Of a stretch of 64,000 nt of DNA, positions 23,900 through 36,262 are shown piece by piece (the first letter of the stretch is position 1; the number at the start of each line of letters is the position of its first letter). The stretch comes from Tetradesmus obliquus (taxonomy: Eukaryota; Chlorophyta; Chlorophyceae; Sphaeropleales; Scenedesmaceae). Where the stretch lies: positions 8,578,501-8,642,500 of the forward strand of contig CP126191.1 of assembly GCA_030272155.1 (NCBI GenBank), read 5' to 3'. The notes beneath the pieces are model-generated. The model saw nothing but the letters and a program-made list of their open reading frames with translations, searched no databases and had not been told where the DNA came from. The position numbers and the translations under genes were made by a program.

Positions 23900-26107
23900 T
23901 CACAGCCAAGACTCGACCATACCAGAACTCCTCTGCTGCTGCGGCTGCTGCTGCTGCTGCTGCTGGCCGGCGGCTGCCAGCACAGACTCCGACACAGCCA
24001 GAGCCTGGTTGCTGCTGTTGTCAATGCCAACGATACACGGGCCAGAAGCAAAGTTGATGCCACTGCTGATACGCATGTTGGCCATGCTGTTGATCAGGCC
24101 ATTCTGCAGGCAGACAAAGTCACCAGAGCCGTCTTGAGGAGGCAGCATAGAGGCCGAGCTGCCACCAGGCTGGCCAGTCACCGCAGCCGCAGGGAAGCTA
24201 GGAGGGGCGCTGCTGAACGCTGTCAGGGGATAGCCTTCAAATGAGCTGCTGCCTGCTGCGGCTGCAAGTCCCTGAGGCGTGCTTACCCCCTGCTGCTGCT
24301 CCATGCCACGCAGGGCGGCACGCACGTTGTTCTGCTGCTGCTGCAGCTCCATCTGCAGCACCTGCAGCTTGGCCTGCTGCTGCAGCTGCTGCTGCTGCTG
24401 GAACTGCTGCTGCTGCTGCTGGAACTGCTGCTGCTGGAGCTGCAGCTGCAGCAGGTACGCCTGGTTCCCAGGCAGCAGCATCTGCTGCTGCTGCACGGGG
24501 GCAAGGATATTGTTGCCAGACGACAGCAGCAGCGGAGAGCTGCTGCTGCAGCCGTAACCGCCGCCAGGCATCTGCGCGTACAGCGCATCGCCGCTGCTCA
24601 CAACTGGTGCGGAGTTGGGCAGCATGGGCAGGAAGCTGGTGCCACCTGCTGTCACCACAGAGCATGAGCTTGTGAAGCTGCTGCTGCTGCTGCGGTCCTC
24701 TGCAGGCGTCCCCCAAGACATGTCCGCTGCTGCCACTGCTGGCATGGCACCACCAAAGCTCCTGAACTGCTGCTGCTGCTGCATCTGCATGCCCATGAGG
24801 GGTCCGGGCGCTGCGGCTGCTGGCAGCGGCGGCAGCTCGCTGCATGGGCCTGCCTTGCCCGGGCTGCGCAACTCCTCTGCTGTGTGGGCGAAGAAGCAGA
24901 GTGCGCGGCGGCAGTCTGTACCACTGCGGCACATCTGTGTCCTGAAACGTGCGGGGTGCAGCCTGCAGGAAAGGCAGCAGTTGAAGAAGCAGAAGTTACA
25001 TTGCGTGCTGCGGCCAGTGGGAGGATGATGGCCTCTATGCCAGGTGTGCGGTAAGAGTGACGGCTGCGTCAAGCGTGGTAGGTGGCGTGTGAGGTCTGAA
25101 CTGAATGCAATACACACGATGCCGCGATGGAACAACAGGTGTAGCGTTCTGCAAGTTTCCATTGCAGCGTGACGCTTACCAGTACTCAAAGAGGGTGTGC
25201 GCGTAGGGGCACTGCAGGCCGTTGGGGCACTCTCCCTTGGAGGCGTTGGGGCAGATGCAGCTGCTGTACTGGAACGTCTGTGGGTCCCTGCGGCGCGCCT
25301 TCTCCTTCTCGTGTGCGTAAGGGCATGCTCCCCAGTCATGGCTGTAGCGCTTGGGGCAGAGCACCACCTGCGCAAGCAGCGCATGCAAAATGACGATATT
25401 ATGCTGCTTTTAAAGTGCAAAGAACCAGGGTGAATGCATAGCTGCGCACCTTCAAGCAATGCTGGACCAGGAGAGCCCCGCCCATGCACCCCTGATGCTC
25501 CGAGTGGGCTGCTGCCATGCAAGCAAAGCTGCATGTGTCAGCGCTGTACTAGGTGCAACGCCAGACAGCACCACTGGCAAACAACACAGCAGGCTGAGTT
25601 GACAAGCATGGAAGGCATGTACATAAGCTGGATTCGCCGGTAGGTATGTGTCAACTGGAATAAACTTTACTGCTGCAATTCAGCACTGGTGTACGGCATG
25701 GCAAGGCCTCAACAGTGCATGTGGTCACCGAGGATGAGCAGAAACTTGGAACATACCTTGTACTGATACATAAGGAAGTGCGAGCTTGTATTCGCGTCGG
25801 CATGAGGGCCAATCACAGATGCTGCTCCGTGGCAAGAGACACTACACGCCTGCAAACATACAAATGCTATGTTTTACTGTGTTGAAAGCAAAGTAGAGAT
25901 ACAGAGGCTCCTTCTGAGTCGCAAGGCGGCCCGAGGGTACTTGATGAGCGGGAGCGTCAATGATCAACCACTGCTATTCCACAATCCCAGCACTGACAGT
26001 CACTGAGGCTAATATAAAGATGTGGTGTAGCGATTTTGACATCGAAGACACGCTAGAACGCCTCCCGCCAAACTGCTGCTGCTGCCCACCTGCTGATTCA
26101 TATCCAT
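23900..26107 (-). CDS. RR-TZF tandem CCCH zinc finger protein
   Basis: Four exons, 26107-26090, 25849-25757, 25367-25180 and 24962-23900, join in phases 0, 0 and 2 to give 453 residues. The first coding exon is only 18 nt (MDMNQQ). Residues 41-56 carry the plant arginine-rich module C-X5-H-X4-C-X3-H (CPKRYSHDWGACPYAH) followed by EKARRRDP. Two CCCH fingers follow: C-X7-C-X5-C-X3-H ending at His94 and C-X5-C-X4-C-X3-H at 111-126, the spacing that defines the plant RR-TZF family. The remaining 320 residues are Gln-, Ser- and Ala-rich. Family members bind AU-rich or other mRNA elements and work in mRNA decay and translational repression in cytoplasmic granules. Many land-plant members have N-terminal ankyrin repeats; none are seen here. 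The first exon rests on phase and position alone. Confidence 0.9.
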
Positions 26108-27383
26108 GTGAATATGCCTTACACTAAGCGTTTTTTACATCAACACTTTCTTAAATTGTCTAAACTCGCTACTGCCAGCGCTGCACGCGATACAATTGGC
26201 GGGCTGGGAAGTGTCTGAAGGTGCTGCGTGGGGTTTGGTACTCAATTAACTTTAGCATGATATGAAAGGTAGCTGACAGTGCTGCTGGAGGCGGTCGCCT
26301 TGTATATGCAGCCTTCAGGGGCGCCGGACTCGTGTTATGGATGACGATGATAAGGGGGCCAATCTGTTCATCAGCCATGGTTCCTGTCACAACAAAGCAG
26401 AATTTGATTAAATGTTTCTACAAATGTGTCTGTAGAGAAAATATTACGCATCGAAGGCCATTGTTGAGCTGCAATCATGCCCGGCCTTTACAAACGTCAC
26501 GCCTTCCAGGCCACTACGTAAGCGCGCAACGCTCTGAAAGCAGGTACCGTTTCACTTTCCTTTTTCTAATATGTGTAAAGTTGTATTTCTTGCTTACTTT
26601 GCTAGTCTCTGCACGCAATGACAGGCTGTCCTGACACATCACCAGATTACCCTTACAAGTGAAAAACGTAAAGCGTCGAGAAGCACGCAAATTTATATTA
26701 AAACTGTTAGTATACCGTTTTCAGCAGGCGGTGCAGCGGGCTGCGTCGTGCACAAACCAGTTTGCGGCAACATACGGACCCTGCAAGCATCACGTAAGCA
26801 GCATTGTATGAGTCATCCGTCAAAGCTGCTGCTAGCCTAGCACTAGGCTAGTAGGTGGCTTGGAATGGTTTAGCGACGCAGCAATGATCTGGGACCCATC
26901 AAAGTTTGCCGGCAGAATGACACCAATCAATCAATGTAATGAACTACCGCGCGACAGGGTAAGGCGCTAGCACTAGTGGTGCTCCGAGCTCTGGCAGAAC
27001 TTCGCACCTTACATGCTCGACCCTGGCTTGATCACACCGCTGCAGAGCTGCCTGGGTAGTCACTCACTCACTCACTTGATCACACCCCATATAAAGTTAC
27101 CGTGGCTTGGCTCTTACAGTCATCAACAACAGCAACCCAAGTCGCTTGAAGGCGGCTTTCTTTGTCCGCTTGAAGGCGGCCTTCAAGGCTGAAGTTTGTG
27201 GCGGCCCACCGCGGGTGACCTACAGCCGCCGCTGAGGTTGACGCACTTGAAAGCATTCGTTGTACTGTCACCACTTCGGCCAGAGCACGTCATGGACCCG
27301 CATAACAGCATGCGCTTTGTGTACGCCGCGCCCTTGTGCGTGTGGCATGCTGGTAGTGGACTGGGACGCTGGGAGGCCCTGCA
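26108..27383. other. Gap upstream of the TZF gene
   Basis: No gene seen. 26108-26990 is AT-richer than its surroundings and probably includes the TZF promoter. It carries perfect palindromes, for example CTAGCCTAG CA CTAGGCTAG at 26832-26851, a (CACT)n run near 27061-27076 and a near-palindrome CTTGAAGGCGGCCTTCAAG at about 27170-27188. Confidence 0.5.
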
Positions 27384-29769
27384 TCACCTCCATGCCAGGT
27401 TGGCAGCATAAGCTGAGCGCTGCTGCCCTGGCGTGTGCTGCAGCCGCAGCCCATGCCGCGCATACACTGCATCCAAGTCTGCTTGCCGCTCCTGCAGCCA
27501 CACAGCCGTCGGCGCCAGATGCACTGCCACAACCCCAGGCAGGAACGCCACAGCGTATCCCGCCGCATGCAGCTTGAGCGCAAACGCGTGCTCGAACTGC
27601 ACGCCAGGCTCAAACTGCCCTGCCTGCTTGATCGCGGACATCCTCCACAACCCCGGCCGCAGCGAAAACCCAGGCCAGTGGAAGTGGTTGAGCTTGCCAC
27701 CAGCATGCTCTGCGACATAAGCGGCAAGCTCCGGGGAGCCCGTAGGCCCCGCATACACGTGCAGCACATACTGCAGCCCGTCCGAGGTTATGTGCTGCTG
27801 CCCAGGGCTGATGCGTTCGTGCTCCCAAGGCGCATCTGTGTCTGCATAGTCCTTGTTGAAGAGCACCTGAGCGATGGCCGGGTCGTGGTCCATGATGCGC
27901 AGCGCTTTGGAGACAAACTCATCCTCAGCTGTGAAGTACCAGTCGTCCTCCTGCAGCACATATGCAAATGCAGCTGAGAGTTTGCAGACGTTTTTGTTTT
28001 ATTGCTGCGTAATCTTAGGTAATCACACCAGGCAAGCAGTGTGGGACCAGTGCTGGCAGCTTTGATACGGCTTGTTACTGGCACCCAGCCCCGCCCCGAC
28101 CAATAAGCTTGCTCCGGCTCATACATCTGGCTGTTGTGGGATAGTGAGTCATCTCTGTATCAAGGCAGTTGATGAGGTTACGGCTCTAGCTGCGGCAGGA
28201 TGCCAGATCTGGGCTCGCAAATATGCACATGCACAGACTGGGCAGATGAGGCCAGGCAAGCTGCATCACATCAGCATACCATCCGCCATGCACACCATCT
28301 GCCATCTGCCGTCCTTGCAGCGATCGCGCCAAACCTGCAAAGATAGTGAAGCCGCTGCTAGTGTACAGCTAGCCAGCCAACTGCTGCAGATGCACATGCT
28401 CAGCCAACATCAGCAGCTCACCAAATGCAACAAGTAGTCAAAGCCCTGCGCCTGTACCTCTTCCAAGATCCGATTCAAACTGCCGACATGCCCCGCCTGC
28501 TGCAGACCCTTCTCAAGCCAGGTCACCGCACAGGGCGGAGCAGCCTGCTGCATCTGTGCAAACGCCTCAGCGCTGCTGCCATCGTCCACAGCATACCAGC
28601 TGCTGATGTATTCATGGCAGTCCAGGCAGCGCGCCTGGAAAGAGTGCCAGGAGCGCCGGAAGAGCTCGGGCCGGTGCGCTGCGGTGATGCTGCTAGCAAT
28701 GCGGGGCTTGGGCGGTGCTGGCTGTGGCTCAAACACATCCTGCGGTTGTGTTCGAACAGGGCGTAAGAAGCGCAGCAGCATGTGGGCAGGGCGATACATG
28801 TGCGCGCAGACCAGGTGGCTAGTCATGCAATCTGGGGGTCGGGGCAACTGCCGTGAAGGTGAGACGCATCGGCACGCGCCGCGGCTGCGCTTACATGTCA
28901 CCGCAGTGCACCACCAGGCCGCTGCATGAGCCTCCTGCGTCAGCATCAGAATGTGCAGGCACGGCATGCCACTTTTGCCTGTCGAATGCAGTTTCTCACC
29001 TCGGTGTTGCCCTGTAGCTGCAGCAGCGGCAGGGCCTGCAGCCCCATCACAATGGCTCTGCTGCTGCTGTTTCCCGCCACCTGCTGCTCCCGCTGCGCTG
29101 CAGCAGCAGCCCACGCATGCTCTGCCTTGTCGGCCGCTTCTGCTGCCGCCTTTTCACCACTGTGCGCCTTGTATTTCCTATACGCCCATCTCAGGACGTC
29201 ATGAGGCTTCTCATACCAGTTAGTGACGTCGATAAAGGCTGCAGGGCGGTCCATGCTGCATGTGCCTGCCCCGCAAGCCAGCTGCACTGCCATCTCACCC
29301 CAGGCCACGGCTGCTCGGAAGTCCTCTGCCCGGTAGCTTGCCAGGGCAGCTGTCCACAGCAGATCTAGTGTCAGGTGCCGCGCGATGCCGCGGGCAGCAG
29401 CAGCAACAGCTCCCTGCGCGTCTCCCGCCTCGAGCCGCATCTTTGCCAGTGTGTACATTGCAGCAGCAGCAAGCCGCCGTGATGTAGCAGACGCATAGGC
29501 AGCCTCCAGGTGCTGCTGCGCATGCTGTGTCATACCCAGAGATTCAAACGCTGCTGACAGCTGCAGGTGCCACCAGGCTGCATGCGGCGGGGTTGATGAC
29601 AGGTGCTGCCGCAACAGGCGGACGCTGCTGCGCAGCTGTGGAAACTCTGCAGCAGCGGCCTGGTAAAGGATGCCTGACAGAGTGAGGCGGTCAGGCTGTG
29701 TGGTTGATGGGCAGCCTGCCTTGCCCTGCTTGCTCTGCTGTCCTGCGCTGCTTTTGATGCTGCTGCCGG

Positions 29770-29820
<51 letters not shown>

Positions 29821-30399
29821 GTATGTAGATGGGTAGTACTGGGCCCTCAAAGTGGCCCTGCAATGGCAGCTTGAAGACACACAGCTGGCAGGACAGCAGG
29901 AGGGCAGGAAATGGCGAAGGGCAGGCAGGCACAGGATCAACGGCACGCAGCGGCCTGATACTAACCACTACCTGATCTTGCAGGATAATAGATAGGTAGG
30001 CAGATGTACAGCAGCATATTGACAGGCGCAGCGTGCGCCCGCAGATGACTGGTAGAAGGGCTCAAGCCATCTGCTGCACACAGGAGCAGCATTGCAGACA
30101 AGTGTATGGTACACTGCCACAGAACAGCAAGACACTTCTGCGTGCAAACAAGTGCGATGCCCAGCCATCAGGCACGCCTGTGCACGGCAATGGTGCACAA
30201 CCAAAGCACAAGCGCCATGAGCAGCAAGCCAATTTGCGCACATTGTCTGGAGCATTGCCGATCAATCCACCACCAGGAAAGCATTGCTGTTGCGCTGTAG
30301 GCAACCTTGCTGCTAGCATGCTTCACAGAACGACATATGCCTGATTACATGGCTGGTTGCATTGCACCACCGTGTGTTCAGTGCGCTACAAAGGTGCGC

Positions 30400-30436
<37 letters not shown>

Positions 30437-31150
30437 CGCCGGTGGCCCTCACCCGCGCTTGAGGATCCTGCAGGCTACTGTGGCATGCAAGCGCCTGCTC
30501 TGCTTCACATGACTCCTGTAGCTGAGTCAGCACTAGGCCCGCATCCTGCACTGCCACTGTGCCACCCGCCACCGCCGCAAACAGCCAGGCAGCACCGCTG
30601 GCATGTCCGACGCCTGCTGCTGCAGTCAGAGCAGCAGAGGCATCGTCTGCCCAGGGGATCTCATGCTGCAGCTGCACTGGCAGCTGTGAATGGTTGGAGA
30701 GATTGCTTGAGCTGCTGCCACTTGCTGCATCTGCGGGTAGCGGCAGGACCATGATGAGGGAGCTTGCGAACGCTGACAGGCCGCGCGCTGTTGCGAGTGC
30801 AGCAGCTGCGGTCTCTTCATGATTGCCTCCTGGTGCTGGCAGCACGACAGCTGTGACGTGAGGCGACGGATCAGCTGCTGCTGCTGCTGCTGCTGCTGAG
30901 CTGTGCTCCTGCGTGCCATCATGCCCTGCAGGGCAAAGAACCGCAGGATGTAGGTTGCGGGTGCGCACCGTCTACTGGAACTTGCTTGCTGACACTTCAA
31001 GCCAGCGCGTAACCTAGTGGTCGCCAGCAACTTAAACGCCAGGTGACTAACACGGTGTTGCTGCTCCTCACCAACGACAGCACCAGCAGCAGCGCCCCAG
31101 CTCAGCAGGCAACAGGCAAGGGTGCCCAGCAAGTACGACCTATTTCTCAT
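27384..31150 (-). CDS. Glycosyltransferase with TPR-like middle domain
   Basis: Five exons, 31150-31072, 30925-30390, 29884-29000, 28739-28422 and 27950-27384, keep frame and give 794 residues. The first exon encodes a signal peptide or type II anchor (RNRSYLLGTLACCLLSWGA), pointing to the secretory pathway. Residues about 300-490 are helical and TPR-like, with a WYEKPHDVLRWAYRKY segment typical of TPR/glycosyltransferase fusions. The C-terminal part has a GT-A-type nucleotide-sugar fold signature: ITAAHRPELFRRSWHSF, YAVDDGSS, and LLHLEDDW around residues 604-610, split by an intron after Leu606. Donor sugar and acceptor cannot be read from sequence. The region after the signal (residues 28-200) may be a degenerate first domain. 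A coding Ser tract lies at 29772-29819. Exon 3 has two in-phase acceptors 27 nt apart (29884 or 29857). The gene is divergent from the Kv-beta gene, 417 bp away. Confidence 0.8.
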
Positions 31151-31567
31151 TGCATGTGAAGTTCACTGCTGGTTGTTGTTCGTGTGGCCCGACATGGCGT
31201 AGCACTGCTACAACAGCAACCAGGCGGAACACGGGTGACAAGACAACCACGGACGCAGCAGGAACAAGTTGATCGGAACACCAACATGAGATAACACAGT
31301 TTGAACCTTGTGTGAAACGGAGGGTGTGTCGGACACGCACAGGTTGCCGTTCCAAACCGATTACCCCGATTAGGTTTCTGCCAGAGTTCTCTCCGCAGGC
31401 AGGTTGCGGAACTTGCTACTCGGTGAATCACGCACACAATTTATGCTGAAATCGTAGTCTCCACCACAAAACGTTGCACTGGCTGCTCCACGAACGCTGA
31501 ACTGTCCAGATCACTGCCACAGGAGTGGTAGAACACACACGTTCCCTTACTCGGCTTCCTGAACGCC
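31151..31567. promoter_or_regulatory. Shared divergent promoter region
   Basis: 417 bp separate the start codons of the glycosyltransferase (minus, 31150) and the Kv-beta gene (plus, 31568). Both promoters and 5' UTRs must lie here. I see no clear TATA box on either strand, so the core elements are not identified. Confidence 0.5.
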
Positions 31568-32448
31568 ATGGAGTATCGTAGGCTGGGAAACACTGGGCTG
31601 AAGGTGAGTTTTATTGCTGGATTGTATGTGTGCGCCTGCCTGCGACTGCTATCGTTCAAGCCTGCACTTGATCCTCAGGCCAGCCACAGCAACTGTGCAC
31701 ATGCTGCACCTATCTCGAGATAGGATGCTCAGCGCATTGGAAACTGCCAGTTAGGCAAACAGCGATCACCTCGACGGCAGGTGGTTTGCCACTTGCTGTT
31801 TTGATGTGCAATGCACGTCCTGGCTTGTACAGATTGCCCGCTATCGGCTGTGGCTTGCTGCTGCATGTGCCATGTGCAGGTGTCTGCGCTGTCTTTCGGT
31901 GCATGGGTCACCTTTGGTACTCAGGTGCCCCTGCAGCAGGTGCGTTGAAAGCTTTGCTTGCTGTTTCAAGTCAAGCACATCCATCTAACTACCAGCATAT
32001 CTGTTGCATGCAGCAGCGCAGCTGTGCAGGGGCGAATGCGCATGCACCTGCTGGCAGCAAGCGCATTGCTCAGACTTGGAGCTCACGCGCTAGCTATAGC
32101 CGCCTGGCTGCACACAATGTGCCTGCAACAGCGAGGCCCCCTCACCAGTGCTGCTGCTGCTGCTGCAGGCTAAGGAGCTCCTGCAGGCGTCACGTGATGC
32201 TGGCGTGAACTTGTGAGGAGCATATGCCAGCCAGCCACTGATCCTCAGGCTGCAGCAGCACTCAGCCATGCACGTATCAGCCAAGCTACAGAGCCTGCTA
32301 CGGCTAATTTCAACACACCAGGCATGTTGATGCGGCCGCGCGTTGTGCATGCGGACAGCATGTTTCCAAATGCACACAGTGAACATGCATGCTTTTGCCG
32401 CGAGTATGATGCAACCAGAGCATGACCTGCATTCTGTCCTCCGGCTCA

Positions 32449-32480
<32 letters not shown>

Positions 32481-35400
32481 GGCCCGCTGCTGCTGCTGCC
32501 AGCTTTGACAATGCGGAGGTGTATGCTAAAGGCAAGGCGGAAGAGATCATGGGTCAGGCCTTCAAGGTGAGTCGGGTGCCATGATGATTATTGTTGTAGT
32601 AATGTGATGACAATGATGATGATGATGATGGTGAGTGGCGCGCACGCAGGCACTGCAGGCGAAGCAGTGACTGCCGGCACAGCATAGACAGCATGCCAGG
32701 AATGACACGAATCAAAACCTGACTGCAGGCACAGCATGTTCACGAGCGCGAGGATCAAATCAGTGATGCGGCCATAAGGGACCGATCGGAATGCGAGTGC
32801 AGTCACTGGCCGCCGGGATGCAAGCTGCAGGTCACATTGCATGCAGCACACATCGCAGCTCACAGCTGCAGGGTTCGCTGCGGCTTCTTTGCACAACATG
32901 CTAGCATGTGGCATGTACGCAACTGCCGAGGCAAAGGTGCTGTTGGCTGCTGCTGCTGCTGCTGCTGCTGCAGGAGCTGGGCTGGAAGCGCTCAGACCTG
33001 GTCATATCCACAAAGGTAAGGGCAAACTCGCGCGCATCTCACAGCTGTTAGCGATGGCAGCGAGCTGTGCATGCCGGGCTTAGCAAGCACCATGCAAAGT
33101 TGCAGTTACAATGTGCATTTCATCTCTGCGGGCAATCCTGAATACTCCTTGGTACTAAGCAGTAGCTTACTGACATCCCTCTAGCCACGTCGAGCCATTA
33201 AGGTGGTGCAGCCTGGTAGTGAACAGCACTGCAATTGCAGCTGTGTTACACTGCTTGTTTTGGTTAGTAAGCTGTTGTGTCCCTGCTGCTGCTGCTGCTG
33301 CTGCTGCTGCCGCTGCCGCTGCCGCTGCCGCTGCCGCTGCCGCTGCAGGTGTTCTGGGGTGGTGAAGGGCCAAATGACACCGGCCTCAGCCGCAAGCACA
33401 TCATAGAGGGCACCAAGGTGACAACACAAATAACATGGCAGCCACATACATTAGCAAACCTCAACAGCATGTACCACCACTGGCAGCTGCGGCTTGCATG
33501 TAATGTGTGGTGCAGGTCACTCTGCCATGTCCTGATGTTGGAGCTGCGTGCGGCATCAACACCGCAAAGCTTTGGTCCAAGAAAATTTAAATTTGTTCTT
33601 ATACAACAGCAGCAAGCTGCGGAGCTGGCCACTGCAGGAGCCGCCACTGGCAGCTGCAGATTGTTATATCGGCCCTGTCGGGTGTTTGCGGTGACACATG
33701 CTGTGCTATGAGAGCTGCATGTCTGCCGCCGAATTACAATCATCTCGTGCTTGCTCGCCTGCCTGCAGGCCTCCCTAGCAAGGTTGCAGCTGGACTATGT
33801 GGATGTGCTCTTCTGCCACAGGTGAACACACTCACTCACAAACACTCAAATTAATGCGAACACATGCTGCTTGCCTGCATGAGGATGATGTTGCTTAGCA
33901 ATTGAAGACACAAGACGGCCGAACTACTTGACATGACACTGCTGAATTGGTTCTGCGCCTAGCATGCTTGCATGCTGCTTGACAACACCTGAGGTTGATG
34001 CTGCGTCATGTGAGTTGAAGTTAAGCAGTCGGCTCTGCCAGCACTTTTACTGCTTTTACTGCTCATGGGGGCAGTTTAAAGAGCTGCCAGCAGTTCTGGT
34101 GTTGGAGCGCTGCCTCAAGCTGTCAGTGACGGCAGCAAATGTCAGTGGCTTAAATGGTAACATGATGATGATAAGTGACAACAGCAAGTGCTGCCTGCCC
34201 TGCTGCACCTGCAGGCCAGACCCCAATACACCCATTGAGGTGCGGACAAGTGTGCTCGCCATGTGCTCGGCTGCTACACAGCAACAATGTGCTACTCGTG
34301 GTGTGTTATTACTCACCCCCCCGCATAGCTATGGGAGGGGATGTGTGTGATGAGGATACCCCATGCGCCTTCACACCTCCTACCATTAGACAGCAACATT
34401 GCTACACAGCGCTACACAGCAATATTTGTGGCACGGTACACACCAGGTTCACTTAGCCTGGCACTGCCAGGGTAAGCCCATCCCAACAGCAGGGCGAAGC
34501 AGGCATGGTGCCACCCCACGCAGCTGCAGCAGCCGCCTTGTAGTGGCTGGTTGTGCAGCATGTCGCCAGCAGCACTTCATGCAGCGGTGGCGTTGCACTC
34601 CCGTTGCAGCAGACGGTGCATGCCATAAAAATAGGGTCATGCATGTGGCTGCATGTATGCTTAGCATGTGCACTGCATGTGCGCTTCATGCATGCGGCTG
34701 CAGTACACTGGCTGTGCGCTGGCTCTGCTCGTGCTGTGCTGGAGACAGTGCGTGCCATGAAAATTGGGTCATGCGTGTGGCTGCATGTGCACTTGCATGT
34801 GCACTGGCTCTGCGCTGGCTGTGCACTTGCTGTGCAGGAGACAGTGCGTGCCATGAAAATTGGGTCATGCATTTGGCTGCTTGTATGCTTAGCATGTGTA
34901 CTGTCTCTGCGCTGGCTCCGCACTGGCTCTGCTCGTGCTGTGCAGGAGACGGTGCGTGCCATGAACTGGGTCATCAACCAGGGCTGGGCGCTGTACTGGG
35001 GCACCAGCGAGTGGAGCGCTGAGCAGCTGCAGGAGGTGAGGCGGCGCATTTATAAAAAAACGCATTGAAAAAGCATTAAATTATAAAAAGAAACATCAAT
35101 TGAAATAAATGCTGCATCAAAATAAAACCAAGGCGCATAGAATCTGCAACAGAAAAGTAATTTGCAACAGAAAAGTATTTCCCGCAGCAGCTGCTGGAGC
35201 CGCAGAGCGGCTGCAGGCGGTGAGGCTGCGCATTGCGCAGCAGCACGCTGCGAAGTTCAGTACGAACTCTTACTTGGCCCAGTGTTGTTGTTGGTGTGGC
35301 ACTAAGGATCTGGTGCTCACACTTCAGACAGGACGCACAGCCCCTGTGCAAGGATGCATGGCTTCACACTGACAGCAGCTTGGCAATGCACACTGCAGGA

Positions 35401-35587
35401 ACAGCTCTGCTATGGCCGTGATGCAGCTGCTGCTTGAGATGTACTGCAGCCTCGCTGCATTGTGTGGGCCAGTGTGTCCCTTGCTCACTTGCATTGCTAC
35501 AGCCCACGAACACACCTGCAGTCTACCTCAGCACTCCGCCATTTGTACAGCAGGTCCACGAGTCAGATGCATATGCCTTCCGTGTGC

Positions 35588-35653
<66 letters not shown>

Positions 35654-36130
35654 GCTGCGATGCCTTCATCCACCAGGCGTGGCACGTGTCGGAGCGCCTG
35701 GGGCTCATCGGCCCTGCCTGTGAGCAGCCCGAGTACAACATGTTTGCCCGCAAGAAGGTGGAGCAGGAGTTCAAGCCCATCTACGAGAGGTGCGTCTGCA
35801 GGGCTTGGACCCACATGTGGGAGGCCATGGGAGGCCATGGGAGGGCAGAGCCGCATTGTGCATGGTCTAGTGCACTTGCATTGGATGCTGCCTTTATATT
35901 GAATTGGGCCCACATGTAGGAGGTCATGGGAGGGCAGAGGTGCATATACAAGTCCTGCGCAGGGTGCTGCTGGCATGTGTGCATGCACATGCGCATGATC
36001 CAGCGCACTTGCGCTGCTTACTGCTTTCAGATGTTGCGTGTTGTGATTCCTTACCACGTCGGGGCTGCCCCCCTCTGCTGCCGCTGCTGCTGCTGCTGCT
36101 GCTGCGGCCACTGCCGCTGCTGCTGCTGCC

Positions 36131-36162
<32 letters not shown>

Positions 36163-36224
36163 AGCCACGGCCTGGGGCTCACCACCTGGTCGCCACTGGC
36201 TAGCGGCATCCTCACCGGTGAGAC

Positions 36225-36262
<38 letters not shown>

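Noticed and set aside
31925-31939. Earlier donor (GTGCCC at 31925) for Kv-beta exon 2
   Set aside because: It would delete five residues that all relatives have; the donor at 31940 restores the exact family length.
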